Shown here piece after piece: positions 37,352 through 46,801 of a stretch of DNA of 64,000 bases. Both the position numbers and the translations under genes were made by a program. The notes under the pieces are model-generated. The model did not search any database, had not been told where the DNA came from, and saw only the letters and a list, made by a program, of their open reading frames with translations. The stretch spans positions 1-64,000 of the forward strand of contig NZ_AUCF01000001.1 of NCBI RefSeq assembly GCF_000429625.1, in the 5' to 3' direction. Source of the stretch: Azospirillum halopraeferens DSM 3675 (lineage in GTDB: Bacteria > Pseudomonadota > Alphaproteobacteria > Azospirillales > Azospirillaceae). Position 1 is the stretch's first letter, and each line of letters opens with the position of its first letter.

Positions 37352-38296
37352 TCAGAGGGTGCGCGCGCGCTCCACGGCCGCGAGGACGCCGGCCGTGTCC
37401 ATGTCCGCGAAATCCGGAACGTGATGAACGACGGTGCGGCGTCCCAGCGCGTGGATGGGATCCGAGGCGTCGGAGAACAGAACCACCGTCGGGGCGCCGG
37501 TCGCCGCGATCAGGTGGGTGGGGCCGGTGTCGTTGCCCACCGCCGCCACGGCGCGGTGCGCCAGCCCGGCGATCTCGGCGATCCCGGTCCGCTGCGTCAG
37601 GTCCAGGGTCGCGGGACAGGCCGCGGTGATGGCGGCCGCCAGGTCGGTCTCGATGGCGGTGCCCAGCACCACCGGCCGGATGCCCCGTTCCGCCAGCCGC
37701 TGCGCCAGCTCGGCGTAGCGGTCCACCGGCCACCGCTTGTCCGGACGGCCAGGCGACGAGCCGGGCACCAGCAGGGCATAGGGCCCGTCCAGCCCGAATC
37801 CGCCGGTGTCGGCGTCGAGCCAGGAAAGATCGGGCCAGGGATCGAGCGTGATCCCGAAGGGGCGGAGCTGGCGGGCGTAGCGCTCGATCACCGGCACCTT
37901 GCGGCGGCCGGGATAGCGGTCGGGGTGGGAGCAGCCGCGCGCGGTTCCCGACCACTCCGGCCAGGGTCCGGGGACGTGCAGCAGGAAGTACCGGTCGGTG
38001 CGGGACTGGCACTGAAGGTCGTAGACGCGGGCGAAACGGCCGGCCCGCAGACGCCGGCGCATGGCCAGATAGGCGGCCGGTGTGCGGCCGCGCGGGTCGC
38101 TCCACACCGCGTCGAAGAGGCCGCTGCGCTCGGCCAGAGGCGCCAGTGACGGGATGGTCAGCAGGGTCAGGCGGTCGCCGGCGTGGTGGCGGCGGATTGC
38201 CCGGAAGGCCGTCTGCGCCAGGAAGAAATCCCCCAGCGCCCCCAGCTTGATGACCAGGATGTCGGCGGGCGCGCATGGGGCGGACGGACGGGGCAT
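37352..38296 (-). CDS. GT9-family (heptosyltransferase-like) glycosyltransferase
   Basis: A 314-residue protein with the GT9 plan: ILVIKLGALGDFFLAQTAFRAI at the N-terminus, the nucleotide-sugar site LLVPGSSPGRPDKRWPVDRY, and VGNDTGPTHLIAATGAPTVVLF near the end. Relatives add heptose or related sugars to lipopolysaccharide core at the inner membrane. The true acceptor is unknown. It leads a run with the FRG-domain and GT8-like genes. The ATG at 38296 has only a weak ribosome site. Confidence 0.85.
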   Translation of the reverse strand: MPRPSAPCAPADILVIKLGALGDFFLAQTAFRAIRRHHAGDRLTLLTIPSLAPLAERSGLFDAVWSDPRGRTPAAYLAMRRRLRAGRFARVYDLQCQSRTDRYFLLHVPGPWPEWSGTARGCSHPDRYPGRRKVPVIERYARQLRPFGITLDPWPDLSWLDADTGGFGLDGPYALLVPGSSPGRPDKRWPVDRYAELAQRLAERGIRPVVLGTAIETDLAAAITAACPATLDLTQRTGIAEIAGLAHRAVAAVGNDTGPTHLIAATGAPTVVLFSDASDPIHALGRRTVVHHVPDFADMDTAGVLAAVERARTL

Positions 38297-38457
38297 CGGC
38301 GCGACGGTTCCGGTGGGGTTCGGGCGGCTGCATACCAGCGCCCCGAGGCGAAGGCAACGGCGCTGCCGTGCCGGCGACGGGTTGCTTAGCGTGTGAACGG
38401 CTTTTCGCTGGCAACCCATCCATCCGAAGGTATAGTTCTTGCCCGATGGGGGGAACG

Positions 38458-39564
38458 ATGGAACATCATCGAACGGATGGTTGGCGGGTCGCCCGCCGCC
38501 GCTTCCTCGCGGGCGTGGCCGGGGGCGCGCTGGCGCTGGCGGCGCCGCTCGGGCGTGCCGCGGAGCCCCTGTCCGTCGGTTTCCTCTACAGCGGCCCGCG
38601 GGTCGATTTCGGCTACAACCAGGCCCACGCCGACGGCGCGGCGGCGACCGCGGCGCTGCCCGGCGTGGTGGTGCACGAGGCGGAGGCGGCGGGGGACCTG
38701 CCGGTGGCGGTGGAGGAACTGATCGCCGGCCACGGCTGCCGGGTGATCTTCGTCACCGCTCCCGGCGACCAGGCGGAGGCCCTTCTGGCGCAGGCCGACG
38801 CCCACCGCGACGTCACCATTCTGTTGTGCGGGTCGCGCAACGCCATGCTGCGCCTGCCGGTGAACGTCGGCGTTTACGACGCCTACATCGACGAGGGCCA
38901 GCACATTGCCGGGATGGTCGCCGGCTACGCCACGCGTCGGCGGCGCATCGGCTTCGTTGCGTCGCAGCCGGGGCCGCGCGTTCTGCGCTCGGTCAACGCC
39001 TTCGCCCTCGGAGCCCGGCGGGTGGAGCCATCGGTGACGGTGCAACTCGCCTTCGTCGGTCCGGAGGGGTCGCCGGCGGCGGCCGGCCGCAGCCTGATCG
39101 CCGGCGGGGCCGACGTGCTGGCCGGTCACCTGCCGTCCCTGCGCCCGCTGGTGGAAGAGGCTGAAGCGGCGGGCGTCCTGTGCTGCGGTCTGCACACCGA
39201 CCTGTCGGCGGTCGCCCCGACCGCTCTGCTCACCGGCGCCGAATGGGCCTGGGAACGGCTCTACACCGATCTGGTGACGCGGATCAGGACCGGTCGGCCA
39301 TGGCCGCGCCTGTTGCGCGGCGGCTTCGGCGAGCAGTTCGTGCGCAGCACGCGCTACGGCCCGGCCGTCGGCGTGGAGGCACGCGCCCACGCGGACGCGG
39401 CCCGCATGCAACTGGCCAATGGCAACACCGCGGTCTTTCGCGGCCCGGTCAAGGACAACACCGGGCGCCTGGTGCTGGCCAAGGGTGCTTCGCTGCCCAG
39501 CAAGGATTCGGCCCTCGACAGCATCGTCTGGCTGGTCGACGGGGTGGTGGAAGCCGGCTATTGA
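38458..39564 (+). CDS. BMP-family periplasmic binding protein with Tat signal
   Basis: A 368-residue exported protein. The N-terminus has a twin-arginine signal (RVARRRFLAGVAGGALALAA). The mature part is a BMP/Med-type binding protein (VGFLYSGPRVDFGYNQAH at the start; GVYDAYIDEGQHIAGMVAGY in the core), a family that binds nucleosides or purines. No ABC ATPase or permease gene is adjacent. A GGGGGGAACG site precedes the ATG at 38458; an in-frame ATG at 38446 is possible. Confidence 0.85.
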   Translation: MEHHRTDGWRVARRRFLAGVAGGALALAAPLGRAAEPLSVGFLYSGPRVDFGYNQAHADGAAATAALPGVVVHEAEAAGDLPVAVEELIAGHGCRVIFVTAPGDQAEALLAQADAHRDVTILLCGSRNAMLRLPVNVGVYDAYIDEGQHIAGMVAGYATRRRRIGFVASQPGPRVLRSVNAFALGARRVEPSVTVQLAFVGPEGSPAAAGRSLIAGGADVLAGHLPSLRPLVEEAEAAGVLCCGLHTDLSAVAPTALLTGAEWAWERLYTDLVTRIRTGRPWPRLLRGGFGEQFVRSTRYGPAVGVEARAHADAARMQLANGNTAVFRGPVKDNTGRLVLAKGASLPSKDSALDSIVWLVDGVVEAGY

Positions 39565-39667
39565 CGCGAGCGGGGTGCGGTCGCCCTGCGTCCCCGGTTC
39601 CCGATGACCGGGGCGGGCGCCCTGTGCTATAGGGCCGGAGGTTCATCATCATCGCGTCGTCCGGCCC

Positions 39668-40174
39668 ATGAAGCGCCAATACACCCGTGCCGAGGTGAAG
39701 CAACTGCTCAGCGCCCTGGAGCGGCAGTGCCGCGAGGCCGCCAAGCTCGCACAGATCGCCGAGCACGAGGCGAGCAAGCACAGCTTCGCCGCCTACCGCG
39801 AGTTCCGCGACAAGGTTGGCGAGTTCCAGGCTCTGGTCATTCTCATCGAGCAGCGGCTGCGCAACCTGGTGGACGCCCGCTCCGACGATCTGCGCGAGCA
39901 GTTCGAGCGGCTGGATACGGTGATGCTGGCGCTCCTGGTGCGTGCCAGCATGCGCTTCTTTTTCGTGCTGTCGGCCAACCCGGTTCTGCCGATGGGCGCG
40001 CGCGAGATCTTCATGTCGGAGCTGCGCAGCCTGCACGACGCCCACAAGAAGCTGACGGAGCCCAATTATGCCGGCAAGCTGGGGCCGGAACTGGAACGGG
40101 ATCTCGATACCGCCTCGCAGATCCTGGAGGAGATCATCGACAAGGCGCCGAGCCTGCTGAATTTCCACGGGTGA
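39668..40174 (+). CDS. Hypothetical helical protein
   Basis: A 168-residue soluble protein, almost wholly alpha-helical in appearance, with charged coiled-coil-like stretches (RQCREAAKLAQIAEHEASKH, LERDLDTASQILEEII) and one hydrophobic helix (TVMLALLVRASMRFFFVLSA). I do not recognise a family. It stands alone between a BMP-type gene and a response regulator gene. The coding signal is strong, with consistent codon use for this genome. Confidence 0.7.
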   Translation: MKRQYTRAEVKQLLSALERQCREAAKLAQIAEHEASKHSFAAYREFRDKVGEFQALVILIEQRLRNLVDARSDDLREQFERLDTVMLALLVRASMRFFFVLSANPVLPMGAREIFMSELRSLHDAHKKLTEPNYAGKLGPELERDLDTASQILEEIIDKAPSLLNFHG

Positions 40175-40292
40175 CCGGGGCCGCGGCCGCGCCCGGCGGA
40201 ACGGAAGCCGCCCGGCACGGTTCGGCATCGTGTGCCGGGCCGGTGCCGATGACGACCGCGGGGGCACCGAAAGGAAGGAGGGGTGCGTATCC

Positions 40293-40664
40293 ATGGCCAC
40301 CGTTCTGGTCATTGACGACGATGACCTGGTGCGCACCGTGCTTCTGCGCGCCCTCAGCCACGCCGGCTACACGGCGCTTGCGGCGCGCGACGGGGCGGAG
40401 GGCGTGGCGTTGTTGCAGGACACTCCGACCGACGTGGTCATCACCGACATCTTCATGCCCCATCGGGAGGGACTGGCGACCATCATGGAACTGCGACGCC
40501 TGCACCCGTCGGTCCGGATCATCGCCATGTCCGGCGGCGGTGCGCCCGAAGCGCCGGACCTTCTGCCCGTCGCCGCCGCTCTGGGCGCCCGGCGGACGCT
40601 GCGCAAGCCGTTCACCCGCGCCGAGGTGACGGAGGCGGTGCGCGCGGTCCTGGCGGAGGCGTGA
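40293..40664 (+). CDS. Single-domain response regulator (CheY-like)
   Basis: A 123-residue receiver domain without output. The acidic pocket is IDDDDLV, the phospho-acceptor Asp lies in VVITDIFMPHREG, the Thr/Ser switch is in IIAMSGG, and the Lys is in LRKPFTRAE. Such proteins relay phosphate or bind a target protein. No kinase gene is adjacent. AAGGAAGGAGG lies upstream of the ATG at 40293. Confidence 0.92.
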   Translation: MATVLVIDDDDLVRTVLLRALSHAGYTALAARDGAEGVALLQDTPTDVVITDIFMPHREGLATIMELRRLHPSVRIIAMSGGGAPEAPDLLPVAAALGARRTLRKPFTRAEVTEAVRAVLAEA

Positions 40665-40767
40665 TGCGGCCGGCCGGAGCCGGCGGCTGCGGAGGTCCGG
40701 GGGTTGCGCCGGTGGCGGGGCGGGGGCACACTCACGCCTTCCATTCCTGCCAACGATATGGCTGCCT

Positions 40768-42021
40768 ATGGCTCAGTTGAGCGACGACTGCTTCGCCTTC
40801 GGTGGCGACCTGATGCCCGTGGACGCCGCACTGGCGCTGCTGCGCGAGCGTGTCTCCCCGGTGACGGAGTCCGCGACGGTTGCGCTCGCCGACGCGCCGG
40901 GCCGCATCCTGGCCGAGGACGTGACGGCGCCCTTCGACGTGCCGCCCCACGCCAATTCGGCGGTGGACGGCTATGCCGTGTTCTTCGACGACCTGGCCGG
41001 TGACGGGCCGACGCAGTTGCCGGTGACGGCCCGCGTCGCTGCCGGCCACCCGCTGGACCGGCCGGGCCGGCGCGGTGAGGCGGTGCGCATCTTCACCGGT
41101 GCGCCCATGCCCGACGGCTTTGACACCGTGCTGATGCAGGAGGACTGCCGCGCCGTCGGCGACGGGGTGCTGATCCCGCCGGGGATCAAGCGCGGCGCCA
41201 ACCGGCGGGAGGCGGGGGAGGACGTGCGCTGCGGCGCCGTGATCCTGGCGGCCGGCCGGCGCCTGCGGCCGGAGGACGTGGGGCTTGCCGCCTCCGTGGG
41301 GCGGCGGACGCTGGAGGTTCGGGCGCCGCTGCGCGTCGCCGTGTTCTCCACCGGCGACGAGGTGCGCGAGCCGGGGGAGCCCCTGGCCGCCGGCTGCATA
41401 TACGACGCCAACCGCTACGCGCTGATGGCGGCGCTGCGCGGGCTCGGCTGCGTTGTCACCGATCTCGGCATCCTCGGAGACCGGCCGGAGGTCATCCGCG
41501 GCGCCCTCGACGGGGCGGCGGCGGCGCACGACGTGCTGGTCACCTCGGGTGGCATGTCGACCGGCGAGGAGGACCACGTCAAGGCGGCGGTGGAGGCGCT
41601 GGGGGCGCTGCATTTCTGGCGCCTCGCCATCAAGCCGGGCCGGCCGGTCGCCCTGGGGCAGGCGGCGGGTGCCGCCTTCATCGGGCTGCCGGGCAACCCC
41701 GTGGCGGTGATGGTGACGTTCCTGCGGGTGGCGCGGCCCATCCTGCTGCGCCTGATGGGTGCGTCGGAGGCGCCGCCGATTCTCTTTCCGGTGCGCGCGG
41801 GCTTCGCGTACAAGAAGAAGTCCGGCCGCCGGGAGTACGTGCGCACCCGCCTGGAACGGGGTGCGGACGGGGTCCTGACGGCGATCAAGCACCCGCGCGA
41901 CGGGGCCGGCATCCTGTCGTCGCTGGTGGAATCGGACGGACTGGTGGAACTGCCCGAGGACGTGACCCGGCTGGAGCCGGGGGAGACGGTGGCGTTCCTG
42001 CCCTTCAGCGAGGTTCGGTGA
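40768..42021 (+). CDS. moeA: Molybdopterin molybdenumtransferase
   Basis: A 417-residue enzyme that inserts molybdate into adenylated molybdopterin. Family blocks are complete: PPHANSAVDGYAV, GDEVREPGEPLAAG, TSGGMSTGEEDHVK and GLPGNPVAVMVTF. It leads a three-gene molybdenum cofactor operon and overlaps the start of moaD. Confidence 0.96.
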   Translation: MAQLSDDCFAFGGDLMPVDAALALLRERVSPVTESATVALADAPGRILAEDVTAPFDVPPHANSAVDGYAVFFDDLAGDGPTQLPVTARVAAGHPLDRPGRRGEAVRIFTGAPMPDGFDTVLMQEDCRAVGDGVLIPPGIKRGANRREAGEDVRCGAVILAAGRRLRPEDVGLAASVGRRTLEVRAPLRVAVFSTGDEVREPGEPLAAGCIYDANRYALMAALRGLGCVVTDLGILGDRPEVIRGALDGAAAAHDVLVTSGGMSTGEEDHVKAAVEALGALHFWRLAIKPGRPVALGQAAGAAFIGLPGNPVAVMVTFLRVARPILLRLMGASEAPPILFPVRAGFAYKKKSGRREYVRTRLERGADGVLTAIKHPRDGAGILSSLVESDGLVELPEDVTRLEPGETVAFLPFSEVR

Positions 42022-42272
42022 TGAAGGTTCTCTATTTCGCGTGGCTGCGCAGCAAGATCGGCGTCGCCTCCGAAGACGTGACGCCGCCGCCCGAGGTGAC
42101 GGACGTCGGCGGCCTGGTGGAATGGCTGAAGGGCCGCAGCCCCGGCCATGCCGAGGCGCTGGCCAACGCGGCCGTGGTGAAAGCCGCCATCAACCGGGAG
42201 CACGTGCCCTTCGACCATCCCGTCGGTCCCGGCGACGAGGTGGCCCTGTTTCCCCCGGTCACCGGCGGCTGA
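42021..42272 (+). CDS. moaD: Molybdopterin synthase sulfur carrier subunit
   Basis: An 83-residue ubiquitin-like protein that carries the thiocarboxylate sulfur for molybdopterin. It ends in the required Gly-Gly (FPPVTGG). The ATG at 42021 shares its first base with the last base of the moeA stop codon; a GTG at 42018 is an alternative. moaE follows after 2 bases. Confidence 0.95.
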   Translation: MKVLYFAWLRSKIGVASEDVTPPPEVTDVGGLVEWLKGRSPGHAEALANAAVVKAAINREHVPFDHPVGPGDEVALFPPVTGG

Positions 42273-42274
42273 CC

Positions 42275-42727
42275 ATGACCATCCGGGTGCAGTGCGAAGA
42301 CTTCGACGTCGGCGCCGAACTGGAGGCGCTGACCCGCGGGCGGACGTCGATCGGTGGCGTCACCAGCTTCGTCGGCTATGTGCGCGACATGGCCGGCGGC
42401 GCCCCCGTGTCGGCCATGACGCTGGAGCACTATCCGGGCATGACCGAGCGCCAGCTCGAAGCCATAGCCGGGGAGGCGCGCCGGCGCTGGCCGCTGGACG
42501 CCGTTCTGGTGATCCACCGCTACGGCCGGCTGGAGCCGGGCGACCGCATCGTCCTGGTGGCCACCGCGAGCGCCCACCGCGAGGCGGCGTTCGAGTCCTG
42601 CCATTTCCTGATCGACTGGCTGAAGACCAGAGCCCCCTTCTGGAAGCTGGAGGCGACGCCGGAGGGTGAGCGCTGGGTCGAAGCCAAGGCCAGCGACGAC
42701 GCCGCGGCGCAGCGGTGGCGGGAGTAG
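42275..42727 (+). CDS. moaE: Molybdopterin synthase catalytic subunit
   Basis: A 150-residue enzyme that joins with MoaD to convert precursor Z (cPMP) to molybdopterin. It shows GGVTSFVGYVRD at the start, LEHYPGMTERQLEAI in the middle and the active-site lysines in KTRAPFWKLE. Its short spacing to moaD indicates one transcript. No moaA or moaC gene is in this window. Confidence 0.95.
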   Translation: MTIRVQCEDFDVGAELEALTRGRTSIGGVTSFVGYVRDMAGGAPVSAMTLEHYPGMTERQLEAIAGEARRRWPLDAVLVIHRYGRLEPGDRIVLVATASAHREAAFESCHFLIDWLKTRAPFWKLEATPEGERWVEAKASDDAAAQRWRE

Positions 42728-42819
42728 GCGGCCGGCCGCACCTCTCCCATCCGGTCCGCTTGCCCCGGCGGGGGCCGCCCGATACGGTTGCCGCTCTTCG
42801 GAGCGGAGGCTGAGGGGGC

Positions 42820-45363
42820 ATGCATCCGATCGTCTTCTATGTTCTCGGCGTCGCCGGACTGCTGGCGCTGGTGAGCTTCCTTCCGCCCCTGGCGGTGCGG
42901 CTGCGGCTGCCGTACACGGTGCTGCTGGCCGGGGTCGGGCTGGCGCTGGGGGCGCTGGTGCAGGTCGGCACCGCGGCCGACGGTGCGGGACCGGTCGGTG
43001 ACTTCCTCGATTCGCTGGCCGAATTCGACCTCTCCTACGAGACGCTGCTGCACCTGTTCCTGCCGGTGCTGCTGTTCGAGACCGCGCTGGCCATCAACGT
43101 GCGCCGGCTGATGGACGACATCGGGCCGATCCTGGTGCTGGCCGTGGTGGCGGTGTTCGCCTGCACCTTCGCCATCGGTCTGGCGCTGAACGCCGTCACC
43201 TCCATGGGCTTGGTGGCGTGTCTGCTGCTGGGCTCCATCCTTGCGACGACGGATCCGGCCGCGGTGATCGGCATCTTCCGCGACCTGGGGGCGCCCCGGC
43301 GGCTGAACATGCTGGTGGAGGGCGAAAGCCTGCTGAACGACGCTGCCGCCATCGCGTTGTTCACCCTGCTGCTCGGCCTGCTCACACGGCAGGGGGAGGG
43401 TGGTGTGGCGGAGGCCGGGCTGGCCTTCGTGCGGGCGTTCGCCGGCGGCATGCTGGTGGGCTGGGCCTGCGGCCGCGTCGCCTGCCTGCTGGTCACCCCG
43501 ATGCGCGAACAGCCCATGGCCGAGATCACCCTGACGGTGGCACTGGCCTACCTCAGCTATGTGCTGGCGGAGCATTATGTCGGGGTGTCGGGTGTGGTCG
43601 CGGTGGTGGCCGCCGCGCTGGTGGTCGGGTCGGTTGGCCGCACCCGCATCTCGCCGGAGACCTGGGGGGCGTTGGCCAACGTGTGGCGCCAACTGGGGTT
43701 CTGGGCGAACGCCCTGATCTTCCTGCTGACCGCCCTGTTCGTGCCGCAGATCTTTGCCGGCTTCGGCTGGTACGAGGCGGGGCTGGTGGCGGTGGTGGTG
43801 GCGGCCGCCCTGGTGTCGCGGGCGGCGGTGCTGTTCGGCCTGCTGCCGGTGCTGTCGCTGGCCGGCCTGGGCCAGCAGGTCAGCCACGCCTATAAGCTGG
43901 TGATGCTGTGGGGCGGATTGCGCGGTGCCGTGTCGCTGACGCTGGTGCTGGCGGTGACCCAGAACGCCAACGTACCGGCAGAGGTGCAGGGGTTCGTCGC
44001 GCCGCTCGCGGCCGGATTCGTCTTCTTCTCGCTGTTCGTCAACGGCACCACGCTGCGCTGGCTGATCCGTCTGCTGGGCCTGGACCGGCTGACGCCGATG
44101 GAGCGGGCGATGCGCAACCGCGCCCTCGCGCTGGCCATGGCCGACATCCGCGAACGCATCGGTGCGGTGGCCCGCCAATACGAGACCGACCCGGTCGCCG
44201 CCGACACCCTGCTGGAGCATTACACCGCGCGCCGGCACGAGATCGACCGAGACCGCCGGGGCGAGGCCGAGCTGACGACCGAGGACCGGGTGACCATCGG
44301 GCTCGTGATCCTCGCAGCGCGCGAGGAGGAGCTGTACTTCCATCATTTCACGGAAGGCATCACCTCGCGCACCGTGGTCGAGCTGCTGTCGAGCCGCGCG
44401 GCGCAGATCCAGGATGCCGTGCGCCTGCGCCGGCGGGAGGGATACCGGGCCCTGGACGAGAGCATCATCGCGTTTTCCCCCTGGATGCGGCTGGCCAGTT
44501 GGCTGCACCGCCACTTCGGCATCCAGGCGCCCCTGGCCCGCCGGCTGTCACTGCGCTTCGAGCTGCTGATGGCGGTGCGCCTGGTGCTGCGCGAACTGCG
44601 GACCTTCAACGGCGAGCGGCTGGCCCAGGTGCTGGGCCACGACATCGCGGTGGAGCTGGAGGCCCTGCTGGCCCTGCGGCTGGACGAGGTGGAGCAGGCC
44701 CTGGCGGCGTTGCGGCTGCAGTATCCGGACTATGCCGTGGTGCTGCAGAACCAGTATCTCGGCCGGGCCGCCCTGCGCATGGAGGAGGCCGACTACGCCC
44801 AGCTTTACGCGGAGCAGATCATCAGCCAGGAGGTTCTGAACGATCTGCGCCGGGAACTGGCGGCGCGGCGGCGCATCCTGGAGCAGCCGGCCCGTCTCGA
44901 CCTGCGTCTGGACAAGGCGGAGATGGTGTCGCGGGTCCCCATCTTCGCCGGACTGGCGGCGGAGCGGGTGGCGGCCATCGCCCGGCTGCTGCGGCCCCGG
45001 CTGGTGCTGCCCGGCGAAATGGTCGTTCGCCGCGGCGACCGCGGCGACGCCATGTTCTTCATCGCCTCGGGGGCGGTGGAAGTGCTGGTCCCGGGGCTGG
45101 CGGAGCCGGTCCATCTGGGCACCGGCGAGGTGTTCGGCGAAATGGCGTTGCTTGCCCGGCAGCCGCGCAACGCCGATGTGCGGGCGCTGGGCTACTGCCA
45201 GCTCCTCGTGCTTGATGAGAAGGACTTCCGACGCACCGTGCGCAGCGACCCCCATCTGCGGGCCCACATCGAGGCGGTGGCCGCCGCCCGCCGCAACCCG
45301 CCCCCGCGTGCCGAGCCGGCATCGGCGCAACCGGCCCCTTCGGAGCAGGCAGCCCATGGTTGA
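42820..45363 (+). CDS. CPA1-type Na+/H+ antiporter with cyclic nucleotide-binding domain
   Basis: An 847-residue inner-membrane protein. The first 420 residues form about 12 membrane helices of the NhaP/CPA1 family, with the ion site around LATTDPAAVIGIF and LVEGESLLNDAAAI. A long cytoplasmic helical region follows. A C-terminal cyclic-nucleotide-binding domain (about residues 705-825) has the cassette GEVFGEMALLARQPRNADV, with the Glu and an Arg in place. Regulation by cAMP or cGMP is therefore possible. It overlaps the next gene by 8 bases. Confidence 0.9.
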   Translation: MHPIVFYVLGVAGLLALVSFLPPLAVRLRLPYTVLLAGVGLALGALVQVGTAADGAGPVGDFLDSLAEFDLSYETLLHLFLPVLLFETALAINVRRLMDDIGPILVLAVVAVFACTFAIGLALNAVTSMGLVACLLLGSILATTDPAAVIGIFRDLGAPRRLNMLVEGESLLNDAAAIALFTLLLGLLTRQGEGGVAEAGLAFVRAFAGGMLVGWACGRVACLLVTPMREQPMAEITLTVALAYLSYVLAEHYVGVSGVVAVVAAALVVGSVGRTRISPETWGALANVWRQLGFWANALIFLLTALFVPQIFAGFGWYEAGLVAVVVAAALVSRAAVLFGLLPVLSLAGLGQQVSHAYKLVMLWGGLRGAVSLTLVLAVTQNANVPAEVQGFVAPLAAGFVFFSLFVNGTTLRWLIRLLGLDRLTPMERAMRNRALALAMADIRERIGAVARQYETDPVAADTLLEHYTARRHEIDRDRRGEAELTTEDRVTIGLVILAAREEELYFHHFTEGITSRTVVELLSSRAAQIQDAVRLRRREGYRALDESIIAFSPWMRLASWLHRHFGIQAPLARRLSLRFELLMAVRLVLRELRTFNGERLAQVLGHDIAVELEALLALRLDEVEQALAALRLQYPDYAVVLQNQYLGRAALRMEEADYAQLYAEQIISQEVLNDLRRELAARRRILEQPARLDLRLDKAEMVSRVPIFAGLAAERVAAIARLLRPRLVLPGEMVVRRGDRGDAMFFIASGAVEVLVPGLAEPVHLGTGEVFGEMALLARQPRNADVRALGYCQLLVLDEKDFRRTVRSDPHLRAHIEAVAAARRNPPPRAEPASAQPAPSEQAAHG

Positions 45364-46246
45364 TGCCACCCGAAGCCCCGCCGGCGCCGCCTGGGTCGCC
45401 GCCATGCCGGGGGTGTTCGTGGTGCTGTGGAGCACCGGCTTCATCGGCGCCAAGTACGGGTTGCCCTACGCCGAGCCGCTGACCTTCCTGCTGACCCGCA
45501 TGACGCTGGTGGCGGCGGTGCTGGCCGTCGTGGCGGTCGTCATGGGGGCGCCGTGGCCGCGCCGCCCCCGCGAGGCCGGACACATCGCGCTCGCCGGCCT
45601 GCTGGTCCACGGCGTCTACCTGGGCGGCGTGTTCTGCGCCATCGCCCGCGGTGTGCCCGCCGGGGTGACGGCGGTCATCGTCGGGCTGCAACCGCTGTTG
45701 ACAGCGGCCCTCGCCGGCTGGCTGCTGGGCGAGCGGGTGAGCCCGCGCCAGTGGGGCGGCCTGCTGCTGGGCCTGGGCGGCGTGGTGCTGGTGGTGGGCG
45801 ACAAGCTGTCCCTTGATCACGGTCATCTCACGGGCATCGGCCTGGCGCTGGCGGCCCTGGTCGGCATCACCCTGGGCACCGTCTACCAGAAGCGCCACTG
45901 CACGGGCATGGACCTGCGCACCGGGGCGGCCATCCAGTACGGCGCCACCGCCATGGCCTTCGCCGTTCTGGCGCCGTTGACCGAGACCATGCGGATCTCC
46001 TGGTCGGGCGAATTCGTCTTCGCCCTGCTGTGGCTCAGCTTCGTGCTGTCGGTGGGGGCGATCTTTCTGCTGTTCGCGTTGATCCGCCGCGGTGCCGCGT
46101 CGCGGGTCGCCAGCCTGTTCTATCTGGTGCCGCCGGTCACGGCGCTGATCGCCTGGGCCCTGTTCGATGAACAGTTGGGGCCGCTCGCCCTGACCGGCAT
46201 GGGGCTGGCGGTCGCCGGGGTGGCGCTGGTCAACCGGGGGCGCTGA
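45356..46246 (+). CDS. EamA/DMT-family transporter
   Basis: A 296-residue inner-membrane protein with about ten membrane helices in two EamA repeats (WSTGFIGAKYGLPYAEPLTF; later GAIFLLFALIRRGAASRVAS). Members export amino acids or other metabolites. The substrate is not evident. The ATG at 45356 lies inside the end of the antiporter gene, so the two are probably co-translated. Confidence 0.9.
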   Translation: MVDATRSPAGAAWVAAMPGVFVVLWSTGFIGAKYGLPYAEPLTFLLTRMTLVAAVLAVVAVVMGAPWPRRPREAGHIALAGLLVHGVYLGGVFCAIARGVPAGVTAVIVGLQPLLTAALAGWLLGERVSPRQWGGLLLGLGGVVLVVGDKLSLDHGHLTGIGLALAALVGITLGTVYQKRHCTGMDLRTGAAIQYGATAMAFAVLAPLTETMRISWSGEFVFALLWLSFVLSVGAIFLLFALIRRGAASRVASLFYLVPPVTALIAWALFDEQLGPLALTGMGLAVAGVALVNRGR

Positions 46247-46359
46247 GGCAGGGAGAGCACACCCGTTGGAGATCCCCATTATTGAGTGGCACCGCCCCCG
46301 CGATTGTGGTCCAATCCCGATGCGGCCGCGTTGAAGGTCGCAAACACGAGCAGGATTCC

Positions 46360-46743
46360 ATGGATCAGAGCCTGTCCCTCGACGATTCCCAGACCATCCA
46401 GGCGATCGGCATCCTGGCCGATGTCCTCGACGGGGTTTCCGGTCCGGGCGGGCTCGACACCGTGCTGGTGTCCAAGGCGTTGCGTCAGGTGATCGCCACG
46501 CGTTCCAAGCCGGCGTTCGAGTTCGCCTCGCGCGCTTTCAACACCCTCGATCCCGGCGTGCGCCGTCAGGTTGCCCGGGAGGCGGATGCCGCCGCCCATG
46601 AATCGGTTGAACTCCGTGCCCGCGTCGGCGGCTTCCTCAACACGGCACCGCGCCCGGCGCCGGGACCGGCGGCCCACCAGGGCAGCAACTTCCTCAACGC
46701 CCTCAACCTGCGCAACCGCCGCACCAAGTCGCCGGAAGCCTGA
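46360..46743 (+). CDS. Hypothetical protein
   Basis: A 127-residue soluble protein with a helical N-terminal half (DSQTIQAIGILADVLDGV) and a flexible Pro/Ala-rich stretch (APRPAPGPAAHQG) before a basic tail. AGGA lies 6 nt before the ATG at 46360. I recognise no family. An opposite-strand open frame over the same bases looks less protein-like. Confidence 0.6.
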   Translation: MDQSLSLDDSQTIQAIGILADVLDGVSGPGGLDTVLVSKALRQVIATRSKPAFEFASRAFNTLDPGVRRQVAREADAAAHESVELRARVGGFLNTAPRPAPGPAAHQGSNFLNALNLRNRRTKSPEA

Positions 46744-46801
46744 CGGCATCGGCCGGACGAGGGCGGCGGACCAACCCGAAGCGCCCGTCGCACGGCCGTG
46801 T

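Noticed and set aside
46279-46749. Minus-strand open frame of 156 codons over the hypothetical gene at 46360-46743
   Set aside because: The plus-strand frame has the ribosome site and a normal helical protein pattern; the minus frame looks like a mirror product.
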